Below, piece after piece: positions 17,355-26,288 of a stretch of 64,000 bases of DNA (the stretch's first letter is position 1; the number at the start of each line of letters is the position of its first letter). Origin of the DNA: Candidatus Handelsmanbacteria bacterium (GTDB taxonomy: Bacteria; Latescibacterota; UBA2968; UBA8231). The DNA lies in the NCBI GenBank assembly GCA_016867395.1, contig VGJS01000015.1, forward strand, positions 1 through 64,000, given 5' to 3'. Below the pieces are notes generated by a model. That model worked only from the letters and a program-made list of their open reading frames with translations, was not told the DNA's origin and did no database searches. Both the position numbers and the translations under genes were made by a program.

Positions 17355-18308
17355 ATGAGAGCCCCCGCCGCAGCGCTGGCCAACTGGAATGGCATGAAAT
17401 ACCTGGGCCGGTGCCTGGCGGGACTATACGCCCAGACCTGCCCCCTCAGCGAGGTGGTGGTGGTGGACAACGGTTCCACCGACGGCTCGGTGGCATGGTT
17501 GCGCGCCCACTTTCCGCAGGTGCGGCTGATCGAGAACCCCGTCAACCTCGGCTTTGCCGTTGGGTACAACCAGGCCATCGCCGCCTGCCGCGCCCCCTTT
17601 GTCCTGGTGCTCAACACCGACGTCTTCCTCGAACCCGACTTCGTCGCCCTGGCCTTACAGGGTTTCGACCGGGGTACCCGGGTGGCGGCGGTGACAGGAC
17701 GGGTGTTCCAGCAGGGCACCGACGAACTAATAAACGGCGGCTTCTGCCTGCGCCGACAACTGCGCATCCGTCCCAGCCCCAACCTCGAAGAGCCGGAGGA
17801 GGTTTTCGGCGCCACAGGCGCGGTGGCCCTCTTCCGCCGCGAGGCCCTCGAAGACCTCAAGGTGGAGGGCGAGTACTTCGACGAATCCTATTTCGGCTAC
17901 GGCGAGGACATCGACCTGGCCTGGCGGGCGCAGTTGTGGGGCTGGCAGGTGCGCTTTGAGCCAGGCCCCCTGGCCCACCACGTGGGCTCGGGCTCCCTGG
18001 ATGGGCGCCTGCGTTTCGCCGAGAAGCCGGCCTTTTTCCAGCGCCACGTACTCAAGAACCGTTACCTCACCCTGATCAAGAACGTCTCCCCCCGGGTGCT
18101 GCTCTCCCTGCTGCCGGCCTTCCTGCTCGCCGAACTGCTCCTGTGGCCATACCTCTTCCTGCGCTGGCCCCGTCGCGCCCCGTACCTGGCCCTGGCCCTG
18201 GCCGACGCGTGGCGCCTCCTGCCCCTGGCCAGGCGGCGGCGGCGGCTGATCCAGGCCAGGCGGCAGGTGCCCTCGGCCCGCATCCGCGCCTTCCTGCGCG
18301 GCTGGTAG
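17355..18308 (+). CDS. Family 2 glycosyltransferase (rhamnosyltransferase-like)
   Basis: 317 residues. The GT-A fold is shown by ALANWNG at the N-terminus, VVVVDNGSTDGS (donor nucleotide site), NLGFAVGYNQAI and the metal-binding NTDVFLEPDF. Further on are GATGAVALFRREAL and the acceptor-side YFGYGEDIDLAWRAQLWGW with the catalytic-base ED. Hydrophobic residues at about 240-275 may anchor it to the inner membrane. Enzymes with this pattern add sugars to lipid-linked O-antigen or exopolysaccharide. It is the first gene of a six-gene operon; the next begins two bases after its stop. Confidence 0.9.
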   Translation: MRAPAAALANWNGMKYLGRCLAGLYAQTCPLSEVVVVDNGSTDGSVAWLRAHFPQVRLIENPVNLGFAVGYNQAIAACRAPFVLVLNTDVFLEPDFVALALQGFDRGTRVAAVTGRVFQQGTDELINGGFCLRRQLRIRPSPNLEEPEEVFGATGAVALFRREALEDLKVEGEYFDESYFGYGEDIDLAWRAQLWGWQVRFEPGPLAHHVGSGSLDGRLRFAEKPAFFQRHVLKNRYLTLIKNVSPRVLLSLLPAFLLAELLLWPYLFLRWPRRAPYLALALADAWRLLPLARRRRRLIQARRQVPSARIRAFLRGW

Positions 18309-18310
18309 GC

Positions 18311-19453
18311 GTGGCCCGCATCCTGCAACTGGTCACCCGGCTGGCCGTTCGCGGCGTGCCCCGCCACGTCCTCGACCTGAGCGAGGGTCTGCGGCACCGT
18401 GGGCACCAGGTGGAGATAGTGGCCGGCCAGAGCGAGCCGGGCGAGGGGGAATTGTGGGAAGAGGCCCGCCAGCGGGGCATCCCCACCACCTTTCTGCCCG
18501 CCCTGCGGCGGCCCCTCTCCCCCGCCGCCGACGCGGCGGCCTTTGCCGGCCTTTGGCGCCACCTGGCCCGCACCCGCCCCCAACTCGTCCACACCCACAT
18601 CTCCAAAGCCGGGGTCCTGGGCCGGCTGGCCGCCCGGCTGGCCGGTGTCCCGGTGGTGCTCCACACCTATCACGGCCAGGTGGAGGAGGTGGAGGGCCGC
18701 GGGCCCCAAGGCCGTCTCCTCCGCGCCGCCGAGGCCCTGGCGGCCAGTTGCTCCGACGCCCTCATCGCCGTCAGCGCCGACACCGCCGCTGGGCTCCAGG
18801 CCCTGGGGGTAGGCCGGGCCGGACAGTACCGCCTCATCCGCAACGGCATCGACCTGGAGCGCTTCGCCCCCCAGGCCACCCCGCCCGCCCCGGTGACAGG
18901 CAGTCCCCTGCTGGGAAGCGTGGCCAGCCTCACCCCGGAGAAGGGCCTCGAGTTGCTGATCGCCGCCCTGCCCTCCCTGGCTGCCATGCACCCCCTGCTG
19001 CGCCTCTGCATCGTCGGCGAGGGACCGCTGCGGCCGGCCCTGGAGGCCCAGATCCGCGCCCTGGGCCTGGAAGGGCGGGTGGACCTGGCGGGCAATACCC
19101 CCGACGTGCGGCCGTACCTGCGGGCCTTTGATCTGGTGGTGACCCCCTCGCGGCGGGAGGGGCAGGGCCGGGTCCTGATGGAGGCCCTGGCCCTGGGCCG
19201 GCCAGTGCTGGCCGCCCGGGTGGGCGGCATCCCCGAACTGATCGAGCATGGCCAACAGGGCTGGCTGGTGCCTCCCGAAGACCCCGAGGCCCTGGGGCAG
19301 GGGGCGGCCCACCTCTTGGCCAACCCCGGCCTCTGCGCCGCGCTGGCCCAGAGGGGCCGCCAGCGGGCGCTGCGGGAATTCGGCCTCGACACCATGATCG
19401 CCCAGGTGGAGGCCCTCTACGCCGAACTCCTGGGCCGGGCAGGGGCGAGGTGA
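18311..19453 (+). CDS. Family 4 glycosyltransferase
   Basis: 380 residues with a GT-B fold. The N-terminal acceptor domain begins RILQLVTRLAVRGVPRHVLDL. The C-terminal donor domain holds IRNGIDLERFAP, GSVASLTPEKGLELLI, IVGEGPLRPALEAQI and the E-x7-E region (PSRREGQGRVLMEALALGRPV). It would transfer a nucleotide-sugar residue to a lipid-linked glycan on the cytoplasmic face. Although the frame is open further upstream, GTG 18311 is chosen because it sits just after the previous stop and opens directly with the first beta strand. Its end overlaps the next gene by four bases (GTGA). Confidence 0.88.
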   Translation: MARILQLVTRLAVRGVPRHVLDLSEGLRHRGHQVEIVAGQSEPGEGELWEEARQRGIPTTFLPALRRPLSPAADAAAFAGLWRHLARTRPQLVHTHISKAGVLGRLAARLAGVPVVLHTYHGQVEEVEGRGPQGRLLRAAEALAASCSDALIAVSADTAAGLQALGVGRAGQYRLIRNGIDLERFAPQATPPAPVTGSPLLGSVASLTPEKGLELLIAALPSLAAMHPLLRLCIVGEGPLRPALEAQIRALGLEGRVDLAGNTPDVRPYLRAFDLVVTPSRREGQGRVLMEALALGRPVLAARVGGIPELIEHGQQGWLVPPEDPEALGQGAAHLLANPGLCAALAQRGRQRALREFGLDTMIAQVEALYAELLGRAGAR

Positions 19454-20460
19454 ACCCGCTACTGTCCCCGGCCCTGGCCTTTGCCCTCTCCTGTGCCCTG
19501 ACCGGGGTGATGTGGCGCTGGGCAGGGCGCTGGGGCGCCCTGGATCGGCCCAACGCGCGCAGCGCCCACCGCCGGCCCACGCCCACCCTGGGGGGCGTGG
19601 GGGTGGTGTCCGGGGTCTTGGCCGCGCTCCTGGCCGGCCTAGCCGGCGGCCAGCTCCCAGGCGCCACTGCCGGCCCCCTGCTGGCCGGCAGCCTGGCCCT
19701 GTTGCCGGCTATACGGGACGACCTGGGCGCTCCCCTCAAGGTGGGCCAGAAGCTGGCCCTGCTCCTCCTGGCCGCCGGGCTTTGGCTGTGGTGCGGGCCA
19801 CGCCTCGAAGGGCTGGGTCTGCCCGGAGGCGGGCGCCTGGAACTCGGCGCCTGGGCCTGGCCCCTGACGGCCCTGTGGCTGGTCTACTGGTGCAATGTGT
19901 ACAACTTCATGGATGGCATCGACGGCCTCGCCGGGACCCAGGTGGTCGGGGCCGGGGCCTGGCTGGCCCTATGGACCTGGGAGACCGCCCCGGACTTGGC
20001 CTGGGTGAGCCTGGCCCTGGCGGGGGCCGGGGCCGGCTTCCTGGTCTTCAACCGCCCGCCCGCCCGCATCTTCCTGGGGGACGTGGGCGCCCTCGCCCTG
20101 GGGTTCTGGCTGGCCGGTCTGGGGGTGCTGGGCGAGAAGGCCGGGCTGCCCCTCTGGCTGTGGGGACTGCCCCTGGGCGGCTTTCTCTACGACACCACCT
20201 ACACCCTGGTACGCCGCGCCCTGCGCGGGGAGAATCTGTTGCAGGCCCACAACCTCCACCTGTACCAGCGCCTCACCCGCGCCGGCTGGAGCCACCTGCG
20301 GGTGGACCTGGGTCTGCTCTTGCTCCTCCTGCTCCTGGGCGGGGCCGGCCAGGCTTTCCTCTGGGGGGCGGGCGCCGCCGGTCTGGCCCTGCTGGCCGCC
20401 GCTGCCCTGCTCCTGACCGGGGTCACGGTCTGGATCGAAAGAAGAGTCCCCCTTGGCTAG
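19450..20460 (+). CDS. WecA/MraY-family polyprenyl-phosphate sugar-1-phosphate transferase
   Basis: 336 residues, about ten hydrophobic segments. Signature motifs: DRPNARSAHRRPTPTLGGVGV near the N-terminus, the catalytic aspartates in YNFMDGIDGLAG, and PARIFLGDVGALALG. A histidine-rich loop (AHNLHLYQRLTRAGWSH) resembles the HIHH-type loop of WecA-like enzymes. It would load the first sugar phosphate (for example GlcNAc-1-P) onto undecaprenyl phosphate and so start the polymer made by this operon. GTG start overlapping the previous stop; its own end overlaps the next gene by eight bases. Confidence 0.88.
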   Translation: MNPLLSPALAFALSCALTGVMWRWAGRWGALDRPNARSAHRRPTPTLGGVGVVSGVLAALLAGLAGGQLPGATAGPLLAGSLALLPAIRDDLGAPLKVGQKLALLLLAAGLWLWCGPRLEGLGLPGGGRLELGAWAWPLTALWLVYWCNVYNFMDGIDGLAGTQVVGAGAWLALWTWETAPDLAWVSLALAGAGAGFLVFNRPPARIFLGDVGALALGFWLAGLGVLGEKAGLPLWLWGLPLGGFLYDTTYTLVRRALRGENLLQAHNLHLYQRLTRAGWSHLRVDLGLLLLLLLLGGAGQAFLWGAGAAGLALLAAAALLLTGVTVWIERRVPLG

Positions 20461-22903
20461 GCTGCTTCTGCTTCTCCTGCTGGCCCTGCCCTGCGCGGGG
20501 GCGGACCGGCGGCCCAACATCCTGCTCATCACCGTGGACACCTTCCGGCCCGACCACCTGGGCTATTACGGGTACCCTCATCCCACCAGCCCCCACCTGG
20601 ACAGCCTCGCCGCCGAAGGGGTCTTCTTCCGGCAGGCTTTCAGCAGCTCGGGCTGGACCTCGCCGGGCCTGCTCTCCATCCTCACCGGCCTCTACGCCCC
20701 CACCCACGGGGTGGACATCCGCAACCGGGAACTCGACCCAGAGGTGACCACCCTGGCCGAGGCCCTGCGCGCCGCCGGGTACGCGGCCCCCGACATCTTC
20801 TTTCTCACCGACATCCCCAACTTCGGGGAACTGGGTTTTGAGCCCCACCCCGACCGGGGCCGCTACCTCCACGACGGCGATCGCATCCTCTTCACGTGGC
20901 TGGAGGAGGAAGCCCCCCGGCGGCAACCCTTCTTCCTCTACTACCACTACCGCGAGCTGCACCAGCCCTACGATCCCAAGCCCGAGTACGAGGCGATGTT
21001 CATGCCCCCTGAGTACGGGCCGGGATTCTCCCCGCTGGGCCTGTATCGCAAGATCATCGCCGGGGAGAAGATCGCCGCGGTCAAAAAGAACGTGATGATG
21101 CTGCGCGGCGACGCCGACTTCGTCTCCGGGGACCAGCCCTGGGTCAAGGCCCTGTACGACGGCCAGATCCGCCAGATGGATGAGGAATTCTTCGGCCCGC
21201 TGCGGCGCACCATGCGGGAACTGGGCCTGGACCGCAACACCCTGGTGGTGGTCTCTGCCGACCACGGCGAGGAGTTGCTGGAGCACGGCCTGGTCGGCCA
21301 TGTTTCCACCTTCAAGGAGGCCCGGCTCTTCGACGAGGTGATCCGCATCCCCCTTATCTTCTGGTACCCTTCGGGGCTGCCTGCCGGCCGGGTGGTGGAC
21401 GAACCCGTGCAGTGCATCGACGTGCTGCCCACCCTGATGGAACTGAGCGGCCAGCCCCTCCCCCAGGGGGCCCAGGGCGCCTCCCTGGTCCCCCTGCTGC
21501 TGGGGAAGCCCGGCTGGAAGCCCCGGCCAGTGTACCTCGAATCCTCTGCCGGTGGGTACACCGCAGACGAGGAGGAATACCACCAGCGGGTGGCGGCGGT
21601 GCGCACCGAGCGTTGGAAGCTGGTCCGCTACAGCCCTGGTAACGAAACCGCCCTCTACGACCTGCGGACCGACCCAGGCGAAACCGAGGACGCCCTCCAC
21701 GACCACCCCCAGGTGGCCGACAGCCTTGGCTCCCTGCTCAACCAGTGGTTGCTCTACACCCAGAAACGGACCTACCACTCCCCTCATACGGAGGCAGTCC
21801 CCTCCGCCCCAGTTGCCGGCCCGCCGCAGATCCTCTTCCCCGCCGACGGGGACACCCTCAGCTACCAGGGGGACAACTATTCCATCCAGTTGCGCTGGAC
21901 CGGGGACCCGACCACCCCCTACGTGATCCAATACGAGGTGGGCCTACACTCCTACCACCTGGAGGGGGAACTGACCGAGACCGGCACCGCCCCCAGCTAC
22001 GGCCCCTTTCAGGAGACCTTCTGGAATTCCATCTCCCTCTACAACCCCTGGCGCTTCCGGGTCTATCCCCAGGGCCGGCCCGAGGAGGCCAGCGGGTGGG
22101 TCACCTTCCACCTGGCCTCCACCCGTCCAGAAGTCAGCCTTTCCCTGGGGATGTGTTTCTGGATGGGGTTGCGCGGGCTGCAAGGCGGATTGGAAACCAC
22201 CTTCCTGCTGGTCCGGGGCCTGGGTCTGGGCCTGGTGGACCTCTACCTGTGGGCGGCGCAGATCGACCTGGCCGAGCTGAGCGCCTACGCCCTGCTCCTG
22301 GCCCTCCTCGGCGCCCTGGCCGGGCCCCGCCTCCTGCGCCTGGGGGCGGAGCGCTGCCGCGCCTGGGGCCTGGCCCTGGTCTACATCGCCTTCGTCTACT
22401 GCACCATCCCCCTCATGCCCCAGGTCTGGGGGGCCCTCCTGACCCACACGGAGGGAGCGGTCAAATTCCTGGGCATCGCTGCGGTGGTCGGCCTGGGCCT
22501 GGCCCTGCTTTTGAAAGCCCTGCGCCTGGAAGGGCCCCACCGCTGGCTGCGCTGGGCCGGATTGCTGGCCGTGGGGCTGGCTTACGCATATCTGTTACAG
22601 CGCTTCGCCCGCTTCCCCGCCGAGCGCCTGCACCTGGTGGAATATGGCCTGGTCGGTTTCCTGCTGCTGCGGGCCCTCTGTCTCGACCTGCCCGCCCCCA
22701 GGGCCTATATTGTGGCCCTGCTGTTGACGGGCCTGATCGGCGCGGGCGACGAACTCATTCAGTGGGTGCTGCCAGAGCGGGTGTTCGAGATGAAGGATGT
22801 CCAGTTGAATTTCGTTTCCGGGGCCTTGGGCCTGCTGGCGGTGCGCCTGAGCCTGCACCGGAGCCATCCCCACGCCGATGACCCAACCCACCCATCCGCC
22901 TGA
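20453..22903 (+). CDS. Sulfatase-fold hydrolase/transferase fused to a VanZ-like membrane domain
   Basis: 816 residues with a TTG start and a signal peptide ending near CAGA. The alkaline-phosphatase-superfamily domain (about 20-430) shows NILLITVDTFRPDHLGYYG, GWTSPGLLSILTGLYAPTHGV and VVSADHGEELLEHG. The nucleophile position is Thr/Ser (WTSPG), with no C-x-P-x-R, so a formylglycine sulfatase is unlikely and a phosphoryl-transfer role is possible. Residues about 455-560 look like a beta-sandwich. About 595-805 is a multi-helix domain ending in the VanZ pattern (ERLHLVEYGLVGFLLL ... GAGDELIQWVLPERVFEMKDVQLN). The hydrolase would face the periplasm. It overlaps both neighbours, so it belongs to the polymer operon. 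Confidence 0.85.
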   Translation: MARLLLLLLLALPCAGADRRPNILLITVDTFRPDHLGYYGYPHPTSPHLDSLAAEGVFFRQAFSSSGWTSPGLLSILTGLYAPTHGVDIRNRELDPEVTTLAEALRAAGYAAPDIFFLTDIPNFGELGFEPHPDRGRYLHDGDRILFTWLEEEAPRRQPFFLYYHYRELHQPYDPKPEYEAMFMPPEYGPGFSPLGLYRKIIAGEKIAAVKKNVMMLRGDADFVSGDQPWVKALYDGQIRQMDEEFFGPLRRTMRELGLDRNTLVVVSADHGEELLEHGLVGHVSTFKEARLFDEVIRIPLIFWYPSGLPAGRVVDEPVQCIDVLPTLMELSGQPLPQGAQGASLVPLLLGKPGWKPRPVYLESSAGGYTADEEEYHQRVAAVRTERWKLVRYSPGNETALYDLRTDPGETEDALHDHPQVADSLGSLLNQWLLYTQKRTYHSPHTEAVPSAPVAGPPQILFPADGDTLSYQGDNYSIQLRWTGDPTTPYVIQYEVGLHSYHLEGELTETGTAPSYGPFQETFWNSISLYNPWRFRVYPQGRPEEASGWVTFHLASTRPEVSLSLGMCFWMGLRGLQGGLETTFLLVRGLGLGLVDLYLWAAQIDLAELSAYALLLALLGALAGPRLLRLGAERCRAWGLALVYIAFVYCTIPLMPQVWGALLTHTEGAVKFLGIAAVVGLGLALLLKALRLEGPHRWLRWAGLLAVGLAYAYLLQRFARFPAERLHLVEYGLVGFLLLRALCLDLPAPRAYIVALLLTGLIGAGDELIQWVLPERVFEMKDVQLNFVSGALGLLAVRLSLHRSHPHADDPTHPSA

Positions 22904-25121
22904 GCCACCCCGCCCCCAGACCCTGGCCCTGTGCTGCGAGGCCCTGCTGGAGGCCGGGGTCCCGGCGCTGATCGTCCTGACCTCGTGTTTCTACTCCACC
23001 CTGCTCTCCGACTACCGGATCGGCAAGCTCGCCGCCCTGCACCTGTTGGCCGGCCTGCTCTGCGGGCTGTGGCTGGCCCGCGCCGGCATCCAGGGCCGCC
23101 TGGCCCTGGAGCCTCTTGCCTGCTACCGCCCCTTTCTGGCCTTCGTGGGCTGGTCCCTGCTCTCCCTGACCCTGGCCCCCAACCGCCTCCAGGGGGCCGA
23201 GGCCCTGCTGACCCAGGTATGGCTGCTGGGATTGTGCCTGCTTGCGGCGCACCATTTCCGCGACCCGGCCGCAGCCGCGGCGGTTCTGTGGACGGCGGCC
23301 CTTTGCGGCCTGGGCGTGGCCCTGCTGGGCCTGCTCCAGCACAACGGCATCCATCTGATCCCCACCCTCTACGGCGATCTGGCCGTCTCCACCCTGGGCA
23401 ACCCCAACTTCGTCGCCCATTACCTGATCCTGATCATCCCCCTGATCCTGGCCCTGCTGGCCCAACCCCGGCGGCCCTGGGAGCGGGGGCTCTTGTGGCT
23501 GGCCCTGGCCCTCACCGTGGCCCATCTGGTGGTAGTCATCAGCCGCGCCGGCTGGCTGGCCCTGGGCGCGGCCCTGGTGTTCTATTACTGGCCGCGCCTG
23601 GCCGGGTTGCGCCGGCCCCTGCTTCAAACCCTCCTCGCGGGGCTGACGGCCCTGCTGCTGAGCGCCCCCCTGGGCCTGGTGCTGAACAGCCTGCCCGCCG
23701 GCGGCGGCATGAGCCTGGGCGCCAGCCTATCCTCCCTGGCCCAGACCACCCTGGCCCGGGCCCTAAGCGGGGTGGACCCGCAGAACTTCTCGGTGGCCCA
23801 GCGCCTGGTGATCTGGGGCGATAGCGCCGACCTGATCGCCGCCCATCCCCTGCTGGGGGTGGGGCCGGGCAACTTCGAGCTGGTGCTGCAGGCACACCGC
23901 TCCCCAGAGCGGCACCAGGCGTGGAAGGAGCTGATGGGCGAGCGCACCCAGGTCGCCTACGAGGCCGAGAACGAGTATCTCGAATTCGCCGCCGAGACCG
24001 GCCTGCCGGGCCTGGCCGCCGCGCTCTGGATGCTATGGGCGATCTGGTGGAGCGGCTGGCGGCGTCTGCGGGGCCAGGAAGAACCCGTCAGCCACACCCT
24101 GACCAGGGGCTGCCTGGCCGGCATGTTCGCCACCCTGGTGCAATCCCTGTTCAGTTTCAATCTGCAAGATCCGGCCTCGGCCGTCCTGTTCTGGCTTTGG
24201 GGGGGCCTGGTGGTGGCCCTCGGCGCCGGCCAGGTGCAGGGCCGGGGGCTGGACCTGGCCTCGCCCGGCCGGCGCGGGGCCTGCCTGGCCGCCGGAGCCC
24301 TGCTTGCCGCCGCGGGGGCCGGAGCGGGTTTGTGCATCGCCGCCGGGGATTATTATTATTGCGAGGGCCGCAAGCTGCAGAGCATCGGGCAGCCCAACCG
24401 CGCCACCCTCGCCTACCAGCAGGCCATCGCCTGGCGCGGCTGGGACTTCCGCTACCACCACAGCCTGGGCCTGGCCCGCCTCGAAGCCAACCGCCCGGCC
24501 GAAGCCGAGGCCCCCTTGCGCCGCAGCCTCGAGTTACACCCCAACAGCGCCGCGGTGATGCGGCTCCTGGGCCGGGCGCGGTGGCAGCAGGACAAAACCA
24601 GCGAGGAGGACCTCGCCTGGCTGCGGCGGGCCGCCGAGCTGGACCCGCTCAACGCCCAGAGCCAGGTCTGGCTGGCCCGCATCTTGGCGCTTCGGCAGGA
24701 CCACGCCGGCGCCCTCGCCGCCTGGGAGCAGGCCCGCGCCCTCCAACCCCAGGACCCCGAGATCCTGGTGGGGTTGGGCTTGGCCTGCGGGAGGGCGGGC
24801 CAGCCGAAAGAGGCCCTGGCCCACCTGGAGGAGGCCGCCCGGCTACAGCCCCAGGACCCCACCATCCTGGGCAACCTGGGGGCCGCTTACCTCCTGGTCA
24901 ACCGGCTCGAGGAGGCCAGAGGGCTGCTGGCGTGGGCCATGGCCGCCGACCCGGCCCAGTTGAACTGGCAGCGAAATCTGTTAGTGGTACTGGACCGCCT
25001 GGGCCGCACCGGGGAGGCCCTGCAACTGGCCGGGCCCCTGCTGGAGGCCAACCCCAGCGACGAGCAGGTACAGCGCCTGGTCCACAGACTGCGCCAGCGC
25101 CGCGACAAGGAAAACCAATGA
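22878..25121 (+). CDS. O-antigen ligase (Wzy_C family) with C-terminal TPR domain
   Basis: 747 residues. The N-terminal 470 or so hold about a dozen hydrophobic segments with Wzy_C landmarks. These are LGNPNFVAHYLILIIPL (periplasmic-side conserved NPN), SRAGWLALGAA, the long loop ending in HPLLGVGPGNFELV, and NEYLEFAAETGLPGLAAALWMLW. The C-terminus (about 500-745) is a run of TPR repeats (RATLAYQQAIAWRG, AEAPLRRSLELHPNSAAVM, ALAHLEEAARLQPQDPTIL, EARGLLAWAMAADPAQL). It probably ligates or polymerises the undecaprenyl-linked glycan at the periplasmic face. It overlaps the previous gene by 26 bases and the next by four. Confidence 0.88.
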   Translation: MTQPTHPPEPPRPQTLALCCEALLEAGVPALIVLTSCFYSTLLSDYRIGKLAALHLLAGLLCGLWLARAGIQGRLALEPLACYRPFLAFVGWSLLSLTLAPNRLQGAEALLTQVWLLGLCLLAAHHFRDPAAAAAVLWTAALCGLGVALLGLLQHNGIHLIPTLYGDLAVSTLGNPNFVAHYLILIIPLILALLAQPRRPWERGLLWLALALTVAHLVVVISRAGWLALGAALVFYYWPRLAGLRRPLLQTLLAGLTALLLSAPLGLVLNSLPAGGGMSLGASLSSLAQTTLARALSGVDPQNFSVAQRLVIWGDSADLIAAHPLLGVGPGNFELVLQAHRSPERHQAWKELMGERTQVAYEAENEYLEFAAETGLPGLAAALWMLWAIWWSGWRRLRGQEEPVSHTLTRGCLAGMFATLVQSLFSFNLQDPASAVLFWLWGGLVVALGAGQVQGRGLDLASPGRRGACLAAGALLAAAGAGAGLCIAAGDYYYCEGRKLQSIGQPNRATLAYQQAIAWRGWDFRYHHSLGLARLEANRPAEAEAPLRRSLELHPNSAAVMRLLGRARWQQDKTSEEDLAWLRRAAELDPLNAQSQVWLARILALRQDHAGALAAWEQARALQPQDPEILVGLGLACGRAGQPKEALAHLEEAARLQPQDPTILGNLGAAYLLVNRLEEARGLLAWAMAADPAQLNWQRNLLVVLDRLGRTGEALQLAGPLLEANPSDEQVQRLVHRLRQRRDKENQ

Positions 25122-26089
25122 CCACATCCGCCCCGCCCTCCCTCCTCCTTTCGGTGGTGATCCCGGTCTACAACGAGGAGGAAAGCCTCGTCCCCCTGGC
25201 CGACAAACTCGCCGCCGTCCTAGACCGCGTGCCCTATGCCGCTGAGGTCATCTTCATCGACGACGGCAGCACCGACGGCTCCTTTGAGGTGATCGAATCG
25301 CTGCACCGCCACGACCCGCGTTTCCGGGCCGTGGGTTTCCGCCGCAACTACCGCAAGGCCGCGGCCCTGGCCGCCGGCTTTCGCGAGGCCCGGGGCGAGT
25401 ACATCCTCACTATGGACGCCGATCTTCAGGACGATCCCGAGGAGATCCCCCGCCTGCTGGAGGCCCTTGAGCCAGAGTTCGACCTGATCTCGGGCTGGAA
25501 AAAGAAAAGGCACGACCCCCTTAGCAAGACCCTGCCCTCTCGCTTCTTCAACCGCGTCACCTCCCTGGTGTCCGGCATCCGCCTGCACGATTTCAACTGC
25601 GGGCTCAAACTCTACCGCCGCGAGGTGGCCGAGGACTGCCTGCCCTACCTGTACGGCGAGCTGTACCGTTTCCTGCCGGCCATGGCCCACTGGGCCGGAT
25701 ACCGGGTGGGGGAATTGCCCGTCACCCACCACCCCCGGCGCTTCGGGGTGTCCAAGTTCGGGGCCAAGCGCCTGCTCAACGGCTTCCTCGACCTCTTAAC
25801 CATCACCTTCGTGGTCCGCTTCCTGACCATGCCCATGCACATCTTCGGCAGCCTCGGCCTGCTGGCCGGCCTGGGGGGGGGCGGCATCTGCGGGTACATC
25901 GCCTACCTGCGCTTCACCCACGGCAATATCCAGAATCACCACCCCCTGCTGATGCTGGGGGTGCTGCTGGTCATCGTCGGCATCCAGTTCTTCTCCACCG
26001 GGCTCCTTGGCGACATGTTGGCCAGTCTGCACCAGCGCCAGAGCCGGACAGTGCGCCTGAGCCGGCGAGTGGGCCCCGAACCGGGCTGA
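25118..26089 (+). CDS. DPM1/GtrB-like polyprenyl-phosphate glycosyltransferase
   Basis: 323 residues. GT2 catalytic domain: SVVIPVYNEEESLVPL, IFIDDGSTDGSFEVI, RRNYRKAAALAAGF, MDADLQDDPEEIP. The segment DFNCGLKLYRREVAE and HHPRRFGVSKFG, followed by two C-terminal transmembrane hairpins (about 230-300), are typical of enzymes that make polyprenyl-phosphate-glucose or -mannose. It would supply lipid-linked sugars for periplasmic decoration of the polymer. The start is fixed by an ATGA overlap with the ligase gene. It is the last gene of the operon. Confidence 0.9.
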   Translation: MTTSAPPSLLLSVVIPVYNEEESLVPLADKLAAVLDRVPYAAEVIFIDDGSTDGSFEVIESLHRHDPRFRAVGFRRNYRKAAALAAGFREARGEYILTMDADLQDDPEEIPRLLEALEPEFDLISGWKKKRHDPLSKTLPSRFFNRVTSLVSGIRLHDFNCGLKLYRREVAEDCLPYLYGELYRFLPAMAHWAGYRVGELPVTHHPRRFGVSKFGAKRLLNGFLDLLTITFVVRFLTMPMHIFGSLGLLAGLGGGGICGYIAYLRFTHGNIQNHHPLLMLGVLLVIVGIQFFSTGLLGDMLASLHQRQSRTVRLSRRVGPEPG

Positions 26090-26144
26090 TCCGGGGGGCA
26101 ATACTTTCCCTCCCGCCTTCCCCCTCCTTCCTTTTTTGACCGAT

Positions 26145-26167
26145 CCCCCCGGCTTTGCCCCGGGGGG
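26145..26167. other. GC-rich hairpin between the polysaccharide and flagellar operons
   Basis: CCCCCCGG (26145-26152) and CCGGGGGG (26160-26167) form a perfect eight-pair stem with a seven-base loop. No T-tract follows on either strand, so it is not a standard intrinsic terminator, although its position after 26089 fits transcription ending there. Confidence 0.45.
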
Positions 26168-26222
26168 GAACCCCTTCATAACCCCCCATTCTCGCAACGC
26201 TTTAACCTCTCCAACCCAAGCA

Positions 26223-26238
26223 TGGCATAGGACTTGCT
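26223..26238 (+). promoter_or_regulatory. Sigma-54 promoter of the flagellar operon (flgB)
   Basis: TGGCAT-AGGAC-TTGCT. The GG and GC doublets are 10 bases apart and both hexamer cores match the consensus TGGCAY-N5-TTGCW. It sits 50 bases before the flgB ATG and shares GGCAT and TTGCT with the elements at 1778 and 38990. Confidence 0.82.
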
Positions 26239-26288
26239 CCCCTCCGGGACCACAGGTGTATTCTGCCCTTTCGGGCGGGAGGGAAGCC

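Noticed and set aside
20640-20710. A formylglycine-dependent sulfatase active site in the sulfatase-VanZ fusion
   Set aside because: The C/S-x-P-x-R motif is not present; the site reads WTSPGLLSILTG.
26145-26167. CCCCCCGG/CCGGGGGG hairpin as an intrinsic terminator
   Set aside because: No T-tract follows the stem on either strand; listed only as a hairpin.
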